Source: Prinia subflava (taxonomy: Eukaryota; Chordata; Aves; Passeriformes; Cisticolidae). Taken from it: a stretch of 64,000 bases of DNA. Where the stretch lies: contig NC_086259.1 of the NCBI RefSeq assembly GCF_021018805.1, forward strand, positions 17,875,501-17,939,500. Reading direction: 5' to 3'. Below the pieces are notes generated by a model. It saw only the letters and a list, made by a program, of their open reading frames with translations, ran no database searches and was not told the origin of the DNA. Made by a program: the position numbers and the translations under genes. Position 1 is the stretch's first letter; the number at the start of each line of letters is the position of its first letter. This document shows, piece by piece, positions 1 to 8,545 of this stretch.

Positions 1-384
1 TTGGAAAAGGCACTGTCAGGTTACTTTGAAGAGAGAATATCTTGCTCAGGCTCTTCCCACTCAGCTGAGAGGCAGCAGTGAATTTATCAGAGCAGAACAC
101 AGATTTGTCAAAGCCTCCCTCAACAGAAATGTTCTGGTTTGACTTCAGGCAGCCACACAAGCAATTCACACAGAACGTGTCCACTGTGGAACAGAACCTG
201 CATCTGGCAGACATCACTCAGGAAAGAAGAGCAGGAAAGAGCAGGAAGAGCATCAGGAAATGCTGAGTTCTGAATGAAAGTTCTGAGTGTAGGGGAAGGC
301 CCAGCAGCTCCTGGGCTGAGCAGTGGCATGAACTGGGACCAAACCACGCTGGCACACAGGCCCTGAGAGCCCTGGCACACCCAC
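1..384 (-). other. MLYCD intron 4, partial
   Basis: This is the 5' part (gene sense) of the intron after exon 4. Minus-strand reading after the GTGGGT donor departs at once from the expected protein (VGVPGLSG...), which confirms intron. I see no repeat or RNA gene in it. The short open frames across it are not supported. Confidence 0.75.
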
Positions 385-534
385 CTGCAGCTCTTTGACA
401 ACTCTTTTGATGAGGTGAGTCCCGAGTTCCACCCCCTGCAGGCCCTGCTCAGTCAAACTGATGGAGTAGAAAATTGCTGTGGTGATTTTGTCTGCATCTT
501 CTGTCTCTAAAGGCGGCACTTCTTTCACTATGGC
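385..534 (-). CDS. MLYCD: Malonyl-CoA decarboxylase, exon 4 (last one inside the window)
   Basis: Exactly 50 codons (residues 258-307), from [16 protein letters not shown] to [10 protein letters not shown]. The acceptor has a strong pyrimidine tract and CAG (minus strand, 535-560); the donor is GTGGGT at 384. The segment [20 protein letters not shown] is highly conserved in the family and lies in the catalytic domain. The remaining part, about 185 residues judging from the 493-residue human enzyme, includes the catalytic Ser and His and any C-terminal SKL-type peroxisomal signal. It must lie left of position 1, so the gene is cut by the window edge, not broken. Confidence 0.93.
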
Positions 535-1113
535 CTGGGAAAAAAGGATTAAAAATAAAAAATGTTAGTAACAGTTATTATCATCGTTATGGGGAGGTTT
601 CTCTTTTTGATTTTTAAATGCATTTAACGCTTTTCCCCACTGTTTTATTCATTGACAATAAAAATCTAGTGAGAAAGTAGGAAGAGCTGCTTATTCATTA
701 GTAGATGCAGGAAAAAAAATGTAACATTATTTAAAGTTTTCAGAAGTAATTGCAACCACTTTGAAATTTTAGTCTCATTTTCTCCACATATTTCTTATCT
801 TTTCTTATTCTTCTTGCTCTTGAGCAAACCCTCAAAATTTCCATTTACATAACACACAAGACAGACAAAATATCCCTGGAATTTTTAGACAGTCCTTAGT
901 TTTTACTTTGCAATTTGAAAGACCTATTAAAACTGGGATTGCCCATTACTGTGTTGTAAATATGAAATATTTTTTTATTATGCCAATTCTCTCATCTCTT
1001 AAAAGATGAAACAAAAGCAAACATTGCCAGAATTCTAGGGGATTGTGGATTTTTAGCTAAGCACATTGTAATTTGAGCACTCTGCTGTGTGCTGAATGCC
1101 TCAGTGGCTGTAC
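535..1113 (-). other. MLYCD intron 3
   Basis: A 579-bp AT-rich intron between exons 3 and 4 with GT/AG ends. It contains one arm (882-977) of a near-perfect inverted repeat whose partner is in intron 1. Nothing else recognisable. Confidence 0.9.
882..977. repeat. Inverted repeat arm A (intron 3), 96 nt
   Basis: The reverse complement of this segment matches 5781-5876 at 93 of 96 positions, without gaps. Mismatch pairs are 884/5874, 911/5847 and 975/5783. It includes the stretch GATTGCCCATTACTGTGTTG. It is not a CR1, MIR or LTR that I recognise, and I see no other copy in the window. In the MLYCD pre-mRNA it lies 136 nt downstream of exon 3. Confidence 0.95.
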
Positions 1114-1270
1114 CTGGATGCTGCTGGAGATGTCACTGGTGAGTGCCACGTGCAGGACAATCAGTGGCTCCCCTGGGATGGCACAGTGAGAGAAGAAGTA
1201 GCACCTTCTGTAAGCCCCCACTCGGCGCTTCATATCAACCCAGTTCCTGACAGGGTGCACAGCTTCAGAA
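1114..1270 (-). CDS. MLYCD: Malonyl-CoA decarboxylase, exon 3
   Basis: The exon completes codon 205 and encodes residues 206-257, including [20 protein letters not shown] and ending ISSSIQ in phase 0. The acceptor is a TCCTGGAG site with a modest pyrimidine tract (minus strand just above 1270); the donor is GTACAG at 1113. Cys234 in FFSHC aligns with human Cys243, the reported partner of Cys206, so both disulfide cysteines are kept. The stretch [18 protein letters not shown] begins the acetyltransferase-like catalytic fold. Exons 2 and 3 together are 270 nt and start and end in phase 0, so skipping both would keep the reading frame. Confidence 0.93.
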
Positions 1271-2229
1271 CTCCAGGAGAAAATTGGAAAATGAAAGAAT
1301 CATTACTATTAATAATCATTATCACTGTTGTTATTATCATTGCTACTATCAGTGTTGTTGTTTTTATTATTTCATTTAAAATAGAGGTCAGCTGCCCTGC
1401 AAGCTCAGTGCTTTTCCCACTGATGTCAGTGACAAAACTTTCCAATCAAAAAACAAGAATCAGGCTGTGAATAATGTAAAATTGTCAGCAAGGTGTGCCA
1501 AAGTGGATTGTAAAGGAATATTGCACACCCACTCACTAGTGCCTTTGCCAAATTACCATTTAATTAGTAATTAAATATTACTAATTACTTTTATTTGGAA
1601 AATTCAGCTTGTTCAAGCTCTCTTTGCCTCATCAACACTTCAGCAATGTACTTTCAGAACATTCTAAAGATTATTTTTTCTTCAAGATTTTATACAACAA
1701 GGTGGCCCACCACATAATTTAGTAATTTTCAACTTCATCACAACCATGACTATTTGACAGAAATTCAGAAATCAATGTTGTAGATTCAGAAATCAATGTT
1801 GTAGATTCAGAAATCAATGTTGTAGATTCAGAAATCAATATTATAGATTCAGAAATCAATGTTGTAGAGCACAAGGTATACAAACCAAGGTGCTCTCTTC
1901 ACATGTAGGTTACAAGTGATCCTGTGCACCTCACCAGTTCCAGCCAAAACCATTCAGCACCTCTGGGAATGTGGGAAGAGTAACTGAGGGAGTTGGAAGG
2001 AAAGACAGCACTCTACCAGTGCAGTGTGGGAGCTACAGGACCAACCGATGGCACAAATTATCCCCTTTACTTCAATTTGTTTTTTACATTTAAAATCTCC
2101 AGCGTTAATGCAAACATTTCCTCATTGTACTTTGCCTCCAGTCAGAAAGCAGAGTCTTGGTAACAGTGAGTCTCTGCAGCCCCAGATCCATCCCCTCCTC
2201 CCCACGGACTCCCCAGCCTCAGCACTTAC
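1271..2229 (-). other. MLYCD intron 2
   Basis: A 959-bp intron with a GTAAG donor and AG acceptor. It holds a TAA/GTT-rich low-complexity patch (1307-1375) and a 21-bp tandem repeat at 1763-1867. An open frame at 1096-1470 on the plus strand is a shadow of exon 3 running into this low-complexity patch. Confidence 0.9.
1763..1867. repeat. 21-bp tandem repeat, five copies
   Basis: Five head-to-tail copies of a 21-bp unit whose core is ATTCAGAAATCAATGTTGTA, starting at 1763, 1784, 1805, 1826 and 1847. Only the fourth copy differs (ATATTATA instead of ATGTTGTA), so the array is young. It is inside MLYCD intron 2. Confidence 0.95.
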
Positions 2230-2342
2230 TCACTGATTTTCTGCAGCACCTCACAAGGCGACTGCCACGTGACGCGCTCCAGGGTGAGGAACCCTGTGCA
2301 GAACCACTCGGAGAGCAGGTTCCTGAGGACTCCGTTCATCTC
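2230..2342 (-). CDS. MLYCD: Malonyl-CoA decarboxylase, exon 2
   Basis: This exon encodes residues 168-204 plus two bases of codon 205, beginning [14 protein letters not shown] and ending CEVLQKIS. It follows a TGCCTGCAG acceptor and ends at a GTAAG donor (minus strand 2229-2225). A competing GTGAGT lies four bases inside the exon, but only the GTAAG choice keeps phase with exon 3, giving the codon GA|T. Cys197 aligns with human Cys206, reported to take part in a disulfide in the human enzyme. The exon belongs to the helical domain used for oligomer contacts. An extra cysteine occurs at residue 182 (WFCTGF), where I recall serine in human. Confidence 0.93.
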
Positions 2343-4224
2343 CTGCAGGCACAACGGAACACAGACGGAATCAGCTGCTGGAGAAGCAGCAGAACATGGA
2401 AATGGGAGCAAAGACAACCTTGACTGGCTCCAACCTCAACACCGGGAGCTTAAAGGTAATTTATGGATCTGTTTGAGGAGATTAACCATGAAATAGTCCA
2501 GAACTGAACCAAGGAAAATTCTTGAAGGACTGTCTGTAGTGCAAGCAGGGATGGGGGAGACAAGGCAGAACACTGAGGACAAAAAGCAGACAGTGGGTAG
2601 AAGGTTTTGAGCAGACTTGACCACAAACTGCAGTTGCACACTAGCTCAGATTTCAATACTGTGGAAATATCTTTCAACAGGATGCAGACAGATTTTTTCT
2701 TCTCTAAAAAACATGAAAATATTTGAGCAAGAAAAATAAAACCCAGCAGCGTAAGACAATAGAACTGAAAAATCAAACCAGCTTTGGAACAGTATGAGAG
2801 ATGAAACCCAACTGTAATGTCAAACCCTTTCAGAAACATTCACTCTAATAGTGATTTTTATATTCCCTACCAGTTTCCTGCTGCCTGTACTATTAAAGAT
2901 TTTCTGTCTAAATTTATTTGAATTTAACAAGTATTCTTGAACTCAGCACAATATAATATCCCTAAAAGAAATTCCAGAGCTGTTTTTTCTTTCTTTCATT
3001 TGCTTTATACACAAGACACAGTGTGATACCAGCACCAACTTTCCAACAGCCTGATCAGAAACGTGGGCTTACCTGAAACTAACTTAATAACCATTTACTT
3101 CAAAACAAAAACTCTTCATCTTCTATTGAAACCTTTATTAAATAGCTACTGCTGCACATAAAAGAGATTTAAAAAAAAAAACTCCAATGTACTTTAGCTT
3201 GCTACATTAAAGAAAAACAACTGGAAAAAATATATAAATCTACTCAGAAAACCTAAAATATTTTTCCTAAGTTCAGATATAGTCTCAGCACTGTCATAAA
3301 AAGCAAAAATACTTCTTCCTATTATGACCTAATCAAGATGAAAGTTGCAGAGGCACTTGTCAAAAGACACACATCAAAGAAGGCTTCTGCTGGCCAAAGT
3401 AACTGCTACAACTATTCCAAGACTGAATAAAAGGACAGGTTTATTCCTTAAGATACTAGGAAAAAATAACTTTCAAACCCAGAAGAAACCATTCATCTGC
3501 ATAGAACAATTCCGTCCTCCATGATCATTTTTGTCAATACCTTTTTCCTAAACAAATATATTCTGATTGGTTTGTTCATGCTGACTTTAAGGTACCTTCC
3601 CCGTGAATCCTTCTTTCTGCACAGCTCTGAAGTTTTTTGATAACAACCATAAATCACTGTGGTCAAACACCCCTGGGTGCAGTGGGAGTCTCCAGGCACT
3701 CTAGGATATTTGTTTTCTGTTGTAGGAGCACACTGTAAAGCACAAGAACGAGCTGGAGGTGTCAGATGTGAGGGCAAGGAGCGGATCCTTACTGCTCTCT
3801 TGTCACCCCTGTGCTCTCTGAACAGCATTGCAGCTGCAGTGCAGCAGGGGAGGGGCACTGCAGGGCAGCGCTCCTGCTGCAGCATTGGGACACTCTGCCC
3901 TGCATCTGCTGCAGCGCCAGGCTCAGACAGCACGGCTGGCTGCAGGACAGGTCTCCTGCATGGACACTGAAGAGGGGGAAGCACTGGAGCCTGGAGTTTT
4001 GCTCCTCTGCAGGTTTAGCAAGGGATGCCAAAGGAACCGAGGGCTGCTTTCATTGCAGAGCTACTGCAGCTCCAGGGTGCAGCTGGAGAAAAGCAAAGCA
4101 GCAAGAAGAAAGTGGAGCAGATGTGTCTCAGTAATGAACTGGGGAGCAAGAAATATTATTTATGGGGAATTGCAACTCAGCCAGCCTGTCTGTTGTGAAT
4201 AATTAAGTTTTATAAAAGCACAGG

Positions 4225-4557
4225 GCACTGTGCAGGAATTTGAAGGGCTCCAGGTGGAAGGGACCTGCCATGGAGGTCCAACCCCAACTGGACACGGAGG
4301 AACAGGACATGGGGAATGGCTTCAGATGGAGACAGAGCAGCTTTAGATGGGATATTAGGAATAAATTGGTCCCTGGCACAGGTTCCCAGAGAGGCTGTGG
4401 GCTCCCCATCCCTGGAAGTGTCCAAGGCCAGGCTGGACAGGGCTTGGAGCACCCTGGGATAGGGAAAGGTGCCCCTGCCCAGGGCAGGGGTGGGACTGGA
4501 TGAGAATTAAGGTCCTTTCCAACCCAACCATTCCAGGGTTCCGTGATTCTGTGCTGA
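4225..4557 (+). mobile_element. CR1-type LINE, truncated 3' end
   Basis: Shows the usual avian CR1 3' sequence: a block with GATGGGATATTAGGAATAAA near 4345, then GGTTCCCAGAGAGGCTGTGG (4381), CCCTGGAAGTGTCCAAGGCC, and GGTCCTTTCCAACCCAACCA near 4510, ending in a degenerate CCGTGATTCTGTG tail. The first 95 bp (about 4225-4320) look like a second, rearranged CR1 piece. No intact reverse transcriptase frame is present. Confidence 0.85.
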
Positions 4558-5279
4558 CAAAACTTTTCAGTGCAGAAAAATGTAGAAATTTTTACTGTCC
4601 AAAACTGTTTCATTCAAGTCATCTAAACAAGATCCTGACTTGTGTTTAATATCTCAGTGTACAGGACATTTCCAAAAAGCCTCACTCCAGTAAGGGTAGG
4701 CTCAAGTCTGGGTCTCTTATTTTGTAGATTTAGTGGCAGGTTCTCTTATTTTGTAAATTTAGTGGTAAGTAAAGTCTTATTTTCATTTCAGAGGCTTTTT
4801 TAGTCATAAAAATCACATCTGCAACACTTCATTAAAAAGGAAAGCAAGTGCATTTATTATTCAGCATCCCAGTCTTAAATTTGAGCAACAAGACATACTC
4901 AGATTAGTATTTCAAATTACCAGCTATACTTCAATTTCTATTAGCCAAGACTAATAAATTGTGGTTATTTTTTTCTCGTTCCGTGTTCTTGCTACGAGAC
5001 AGCAAATTAAGCCTTTTTAATCTTCACATCAAGTACCTATTTCTTGGTCAACAAATGGGAAAACTCTTATGAAAACCTCCAATTAATTACTTTTTATTAA
5101 GAAGAAATGCCTCTCTGATGAGGGAACTATTTCACTTTCCCTCTCAAACTACTAAATAAAATACCCCTCGCAAGAATTGAGTTTTGCCATGTTTTTGGAA
5201 TGTTGGAAGTTTTCAACCTGATTTATTTTATTTGGGACTTACAGACCTACTCTGATATTGCCAAGTATTTGAAGGTGTC

Positions 5280-5376
5280 TGCTGGGGGGGTTGATTTCGT
5301 TTGGTTTGGGTGGGGTTTCAGGGATTTTTTCTCTGGGTTTTTTGGTGGGTTTTTTTGGTTTTTTTCCCCCAAATTA
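5280..5376. repeat. G/T-rich low-complexity tract
   Basis: Runs of T broken by GG to GGGGGGG blocks. It resembles the longer tract at 61.4 kb and, on the opposite strand, 48205-48240. A translated frame across it (GFFGGFFWFF) is an artefact. Confidence 0.85.
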
Positions 5377-5780
5377 CCTTCACAATCTACATAGAGAATA
5401 TCCCTGGTGAGATACTGGAAAAATATCCCCACCAGCAAGACAGGATTCAATAATGACACAAATTAAAGGGCACTGGTTTCTGCTTTTTATTGCTAATAGT
5501 AATTACTGCAGTGATAATGGCAGTGCTGAAAACTCCCCTGGCCCTTGTGGTTTATATTATTGGACATCTTATCCTTAAAATTAAAATCATTATTTCTTTT
5601 TCCCCCCCCATTTCTGCTCATTTGGACAATGAGTAAATTGTGCTCAAGCACTTTCAAGTGACTTAATCACTTAAATGTGATATTTTACTGCAATCTGTTG
5701 AACAAACAGAAAATAGAAATCCTTCATCACCCAATATCTGAGCAGTCCGAGCTGCTTTTATGCTGATAGTGTTAAGGAAA

Positions 5781-5876
5781 TAGAAAAATATTTCATATTT
5801 ACAACACAGTAATGGGCAATCCCAGTTTTAATAGGTCTTTCAAATTACAAAGTAAAAACTAAGGACTGTCTAAGAA
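5781..5876. repeat. Inverted repeat arm B (intron 1), 96 nt
   Basis: Reverse-complement partner of 882-977, 93/96 identical. Together the two arms bracket MLYCD exons 2 and 3. In gene sense this arm is 3.4 kb upstream of exon 2. Confidence 0.95.
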
Positions 5877-6857
5877 ATATTTTAGAGACAGTTTGAGCAA
5901 AACCAAAATCCCAGGAGGCCACATAATGCATTCTGTAATTCTCCACGAGCATCAAGGAGATCCATTTAATTTTATTCCCACATTTCCTTGTCAGTGCAGA
6001 CACAAATATACAGAGGTTATAAAACTCTTGTTGCGCATTTGTCTTTATGATAGAACCAAAATCAACTCTGCACTAATGAAATGGCTACACAGGACTTTTC
6101 ATAGGCAAATACCAAACACTTTTATACAAAAAGTTTTAACAGTGATGGCGCTTCTTTTTTATTCCAGTAGATCAACACAAGGCCAAGATTACAAATACAC
6201 TCCAGCTACTGCTTAATTATGGAAGCAGGTTTATAGATAAATCAATTTGACAAAAATGCTCTCTTTTTTATTATCTTTTGCCAGCTACTTGAACTTTTCA
6301 CTGACTTTTTCTAAATCATATGGAAAGATGAAGAATATTTTAAAAGCAATCGTTGGATGATTTGCTACCTGAGATCATAATGCTGTGAATTTTTCACCAG
6401 AGTCATATTTCAAGGGCTGAAATATAAGTAAGCAAGCAAAATGTAACAAATCTCAAAAGGAAAATGCTGGCACAGAAAAAGTGAGAGGGTTCTGAACAGC
6501 AAGAGGAAGAACTGCACCCACGGAACAGATTTGCAGCCAATTTCACTCTGTGCATTGCAAGAGCTCATCAGAAATTCAACTGTTTATAAGGACAGTGGAA
6601 AATCAGTGTCCTCTGGTGAAAGGAAGGAACACAACACACGAAAAGAACATAAGAGAGTGAGGATAAAAACAGCACTATGAGAAATAATCAAGTGCAGCTT
6701 TGCTGTAAATTAACTTTTAAAATAATGTCTGATGAGCCAGCACTTCCCAGTGCCACTCTGGAAAGGGCATTGCTTCATAGCAGGGGCCACTTCCTTCCTG
6801 GGCGTCAGCACAGGCAGCTCTCACTGGGGGAAAGGGGAAAGGTTCACTCGAGTCGAG

Positions 6858-7245
6858 CTACAGAATCATGGAATCGTTTATGTTGGAAAAGACATCTGGG
6901 ATCCTCGAGTCCAATCTTTGACCCACCAACATCCTGTCAACCACACCATGGCACGAGTGCCATAAGCAGTGGTTTCTCAACACCTCCAAGGATGGGGAAT
7001 CCAATCCAAGGATGCGTATTCACCCTTTATGCAAAGAAATTCAGAGTGATGCCTACCCTGACCTTCCCTGGCCCAGCCTGAGGCCGTTCCCTCTCCTCCT
7101 GTCCCTGTTCCTGTGAGCACAGCCCGACGCCCCGGCTGTCCCCTCCTGTCAGGAGCTGTGCAGAGCCACAAGATCCCCCTGAGCCTCCTTTTCTCCAGGC
7201 TGAGCCCCTTTCCCAGCTCCCTCAGCCGCTCCTCATCGGACTTGG
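6858..7245 (-). mobile_element. CR1-type LINE, truncated, antisense to plus strand
   Basis: Begins with the CR1 tail in reverse orientation (ACAGAATCATGGAATCG, 6860), then the degenerate GAAAAGACATCTGGGATCC segment, CCTCCAAGGATGGGGAATCC (6986), and further upstream CR1 sequence ending in CCTTTTCTCCAGGCTGAGCC (7189). It lies about 190 bp from the end of MLYCD exon 1. Confidence 0.8.
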
Positions 7246-7434
7246 CCTCTCGCCCCTTCCCCTTCGCTGAACCCCTGCAGCCCTTCAAAGCCCTTCCTTA
7301 CTGAGGGACCCACACAGACCCCAGCACTGCACTGGGTTCACGGGACTGCTTCCCAGCCTAACGCGGCACCACCAGCAGGAAGCCCCAAACCACATCCCCC
7401 GCACCCCCTCAGAGCCACCCAGGCCAGCCCTCAC

Positions 7435-7935
7435 CTTGACGTGGGGCCCATCCACCGCCTTGCTGGCCAGCCCCTCCACCAGGTCGGCCCTGAGCTCCAC
7501 GAGGAAGCGCAGCCCGCCCTCGAGCCGGCCCAGGTGCTGGAAGAGCCCGCGGTACTGGGGGGTCAGGTAGTAGCGGAGCCGGTCCTCGGCCTGCAGCAGC
7601 GCCCCGGGCTCCCTGCGCTGCTCGCGGGCCTGCAGCACCTTGGCGGCGGCCTCGGCCACCCGCCCGTGCTCCACGCCGAAGTCGCGGGCCAGGCGGGTGA
7701 GGAGCTCGGCGCGGGGCGGCCCGGGCTGCAGCCCGCGGTAGAACCGCACGAACTCCGCGCCGAGCAGCTCGGCGGGCGGCGGCGCTTTCTCCTTGGTCTC
7801 GTAGGGCGGCAGCGGCGGCACCGAGCGGCGCAGCAGCTCCTCCATGCCCGGGGCAGCGCCCAACGAGAGGCGCCGCGGCCCCCGCGCGGCCCAGAGCAGC
7901 GCGCTCGGGCCCAGGCGCGGGCACAGCCGCCTCAT
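7435..7935 (-). CDS. MLYCD: Malonyl-CoA decarboxylase, exon 1 (start codon to first donor)
   Basis: Malonyl-CoA decarboxylase converts malonyl-CoA to acetyl-CoA and CO2, relieving malonyl-CoA inhibition of mitochondrial fatty acid import. This exon encodes 167 residues. Residues 1-30 are rich in Arg, Leu and Ala with almost no acidic residues, as in a mitochondrial presequence. Met31 (ATG ending at 7845) begins a segment reading MEELLRRSVPPLPPYE, which corresponds to the internal start used for the extramitochondrial form in mammals. The rest is the helical N-terminal domain, including the conserved LLQAEDRLRYYLTPQYRGLF stretch. The exon ends in phase 0 at AAG, followed by a GTGAGG donor (minus strand, 7434 leftward). 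I chose the ATG at 7935 because the CCAAT boxes lie only 57-95 bp upstream. The frame stays open to an ATG at 8085, but that would place the promoter motifs inside the coding region. Recognition is from the family sequence; no search was run. Confidence 0.95.
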
Positions 7936-8060
7936 CCCGCACAACCGCCGCAGGCCGCGGCCCCGCCCGCCGGGCCTCTCCGCGCGCGCTGATTGGCTAA
8001 AATCGCAGACTGACAGCGCGCCCCACCAATGGGAAGTGAGGAAAGCGGGGCGGGGCTGGG
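7936..8060 (-). promoter_or_regulatory. Probable MLYCD core promoter: CCAAT boxes and GC box
   Basis: Upstream of the ATG at 7935, in gene sense: a GC box (GGGGCGGGG on the plus strand, 8047-8055), a plus-strand CCAAT (8026-8030), and a minus-strand CCAAT (7992-7996, within AGCCAATC). There is no TATA box. These are typical NF-Y and Sp1-family sites of a TATA-less promoter. The paired opposite CCAAT boxes could support weak divergent transcription, but no gene is visible on the other side. Confidence 0.65.
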
Positions 8061-8218
8061 GGTGTGTGAGGGGTGTGTCGGCCATGTTGAGTGTGGCGCT
8101 CAGAGGTCACGGGCCGCCCCTCCTCATGGATCCCCGGCACCGCCCTGCCCTCAGAACTCACCGTGCCGCGGTTTGGAACCACAAACTCATATCGGACACA
8201 GGGGAGGGGCAGGTCGGG

Positions 8219-8394
8219 CGTTAGGAGGAAATTCCTCACAGAAAGGGTGGTTAGACACTGGGCTGCCCAGGGTGGAGTCCCCTCCCTGGGGGTGGCACTT
8301 GGTGCCACGGGCTGGTCCAGGAGTTGATGTTCGGTCACAAGTTGAACTTGATGATCTCAGAGATCTTTTCCAACCTCATTGATTATGTGATTCC
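8219..8394 (+). mobile_element. CR1-type LINE 3' end, plus strand
   Basis: Carries GGAGGAAATTCCTCACAGAA (8224), GGGCTGCCCAGGGTGGAGTC and a closing GATGATCTCAGAGATCTTTT followed by a degraded GATTATGTGATTCCCTGA tail. These are standard CR1 3' features. It starts at the edge of the MLYCD CpG island. Confidence 0.85.
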
Positions 8395-8545
8395 CTGAAT
8401 CAAGATTGGAAGAGACCTTTAGGATCATCCAGCAAAGTGTTCACCCAGTGCTGTCACTAAACCACAGCAACAAATGCCAGATGCCAACACCTAAGCATGT
8501 CCAGGGATGGTGACTCCACTGCATGACCTCCCAACCAATGAATAC
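8395..8545 (-). mobile_element. CR1-type LINE 3' end, minus strand
   Basis: Starts directly after the plus-strand CR1 tail with GAATCAAGATTGGAAGAGAC and CCTTTAGGATCATCCAGCAA, then a CACCCAGTGCTGTCACTAAA segment and CCAGGGATGGTGACTCCACT. This is a CR1 3' region in reverse orientation, so the two elements sit tail to tail. Confidence 0.8.

Larger units (their letters stand above)
2343..7434 (-). other. MLYCD intron 1
   Basis: A 5,092-bp first intron with a GTGAGG donor next to the CpG island and a TGCAG acceptor. It contains a CR1 3' end (about 4225-4557, plus), inverted repeat arm B (5781-5876), an antisense CR1 (about 6858-7245), a G/T-rich low-complexity patch (5280-5376) and a small duplication of a 24-bp segment (4713-4736 and 4742-4765, one mismatch). 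A GC-rich, CAG/CTG-rich stretch at 3820-3935 gives several overlapping open frames, none of which looks like a protein. Confidence 0.9.
7400..8230. promoter_or_regulatory. CpG island over MLYCD exon 1 and promoter
   Basis: Dense CpG dinucleotides and very high GC content compared with the AT-rich flanks. This is the only such stretch I see in the window. It covers exon 1 and the sequence just upstream, as expected of a housekeeping-type promoter. Confidence 0.85.

Noticed and set aside
7441..7992. 183-codon plus-strand and 177-codon minus-strand frames over the CpG island
   Set aside because: They are other-frame shadows of MLYCD exon 1, long only because GC-rich sequence has few stop codons.
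8029..8382. Possible divergent gene starting opposite MLYCD
   Set aside because: The 117- and 126-codon plus-strand frames run into a CR1 element and match no protein that I know. There is no further exon evidence.
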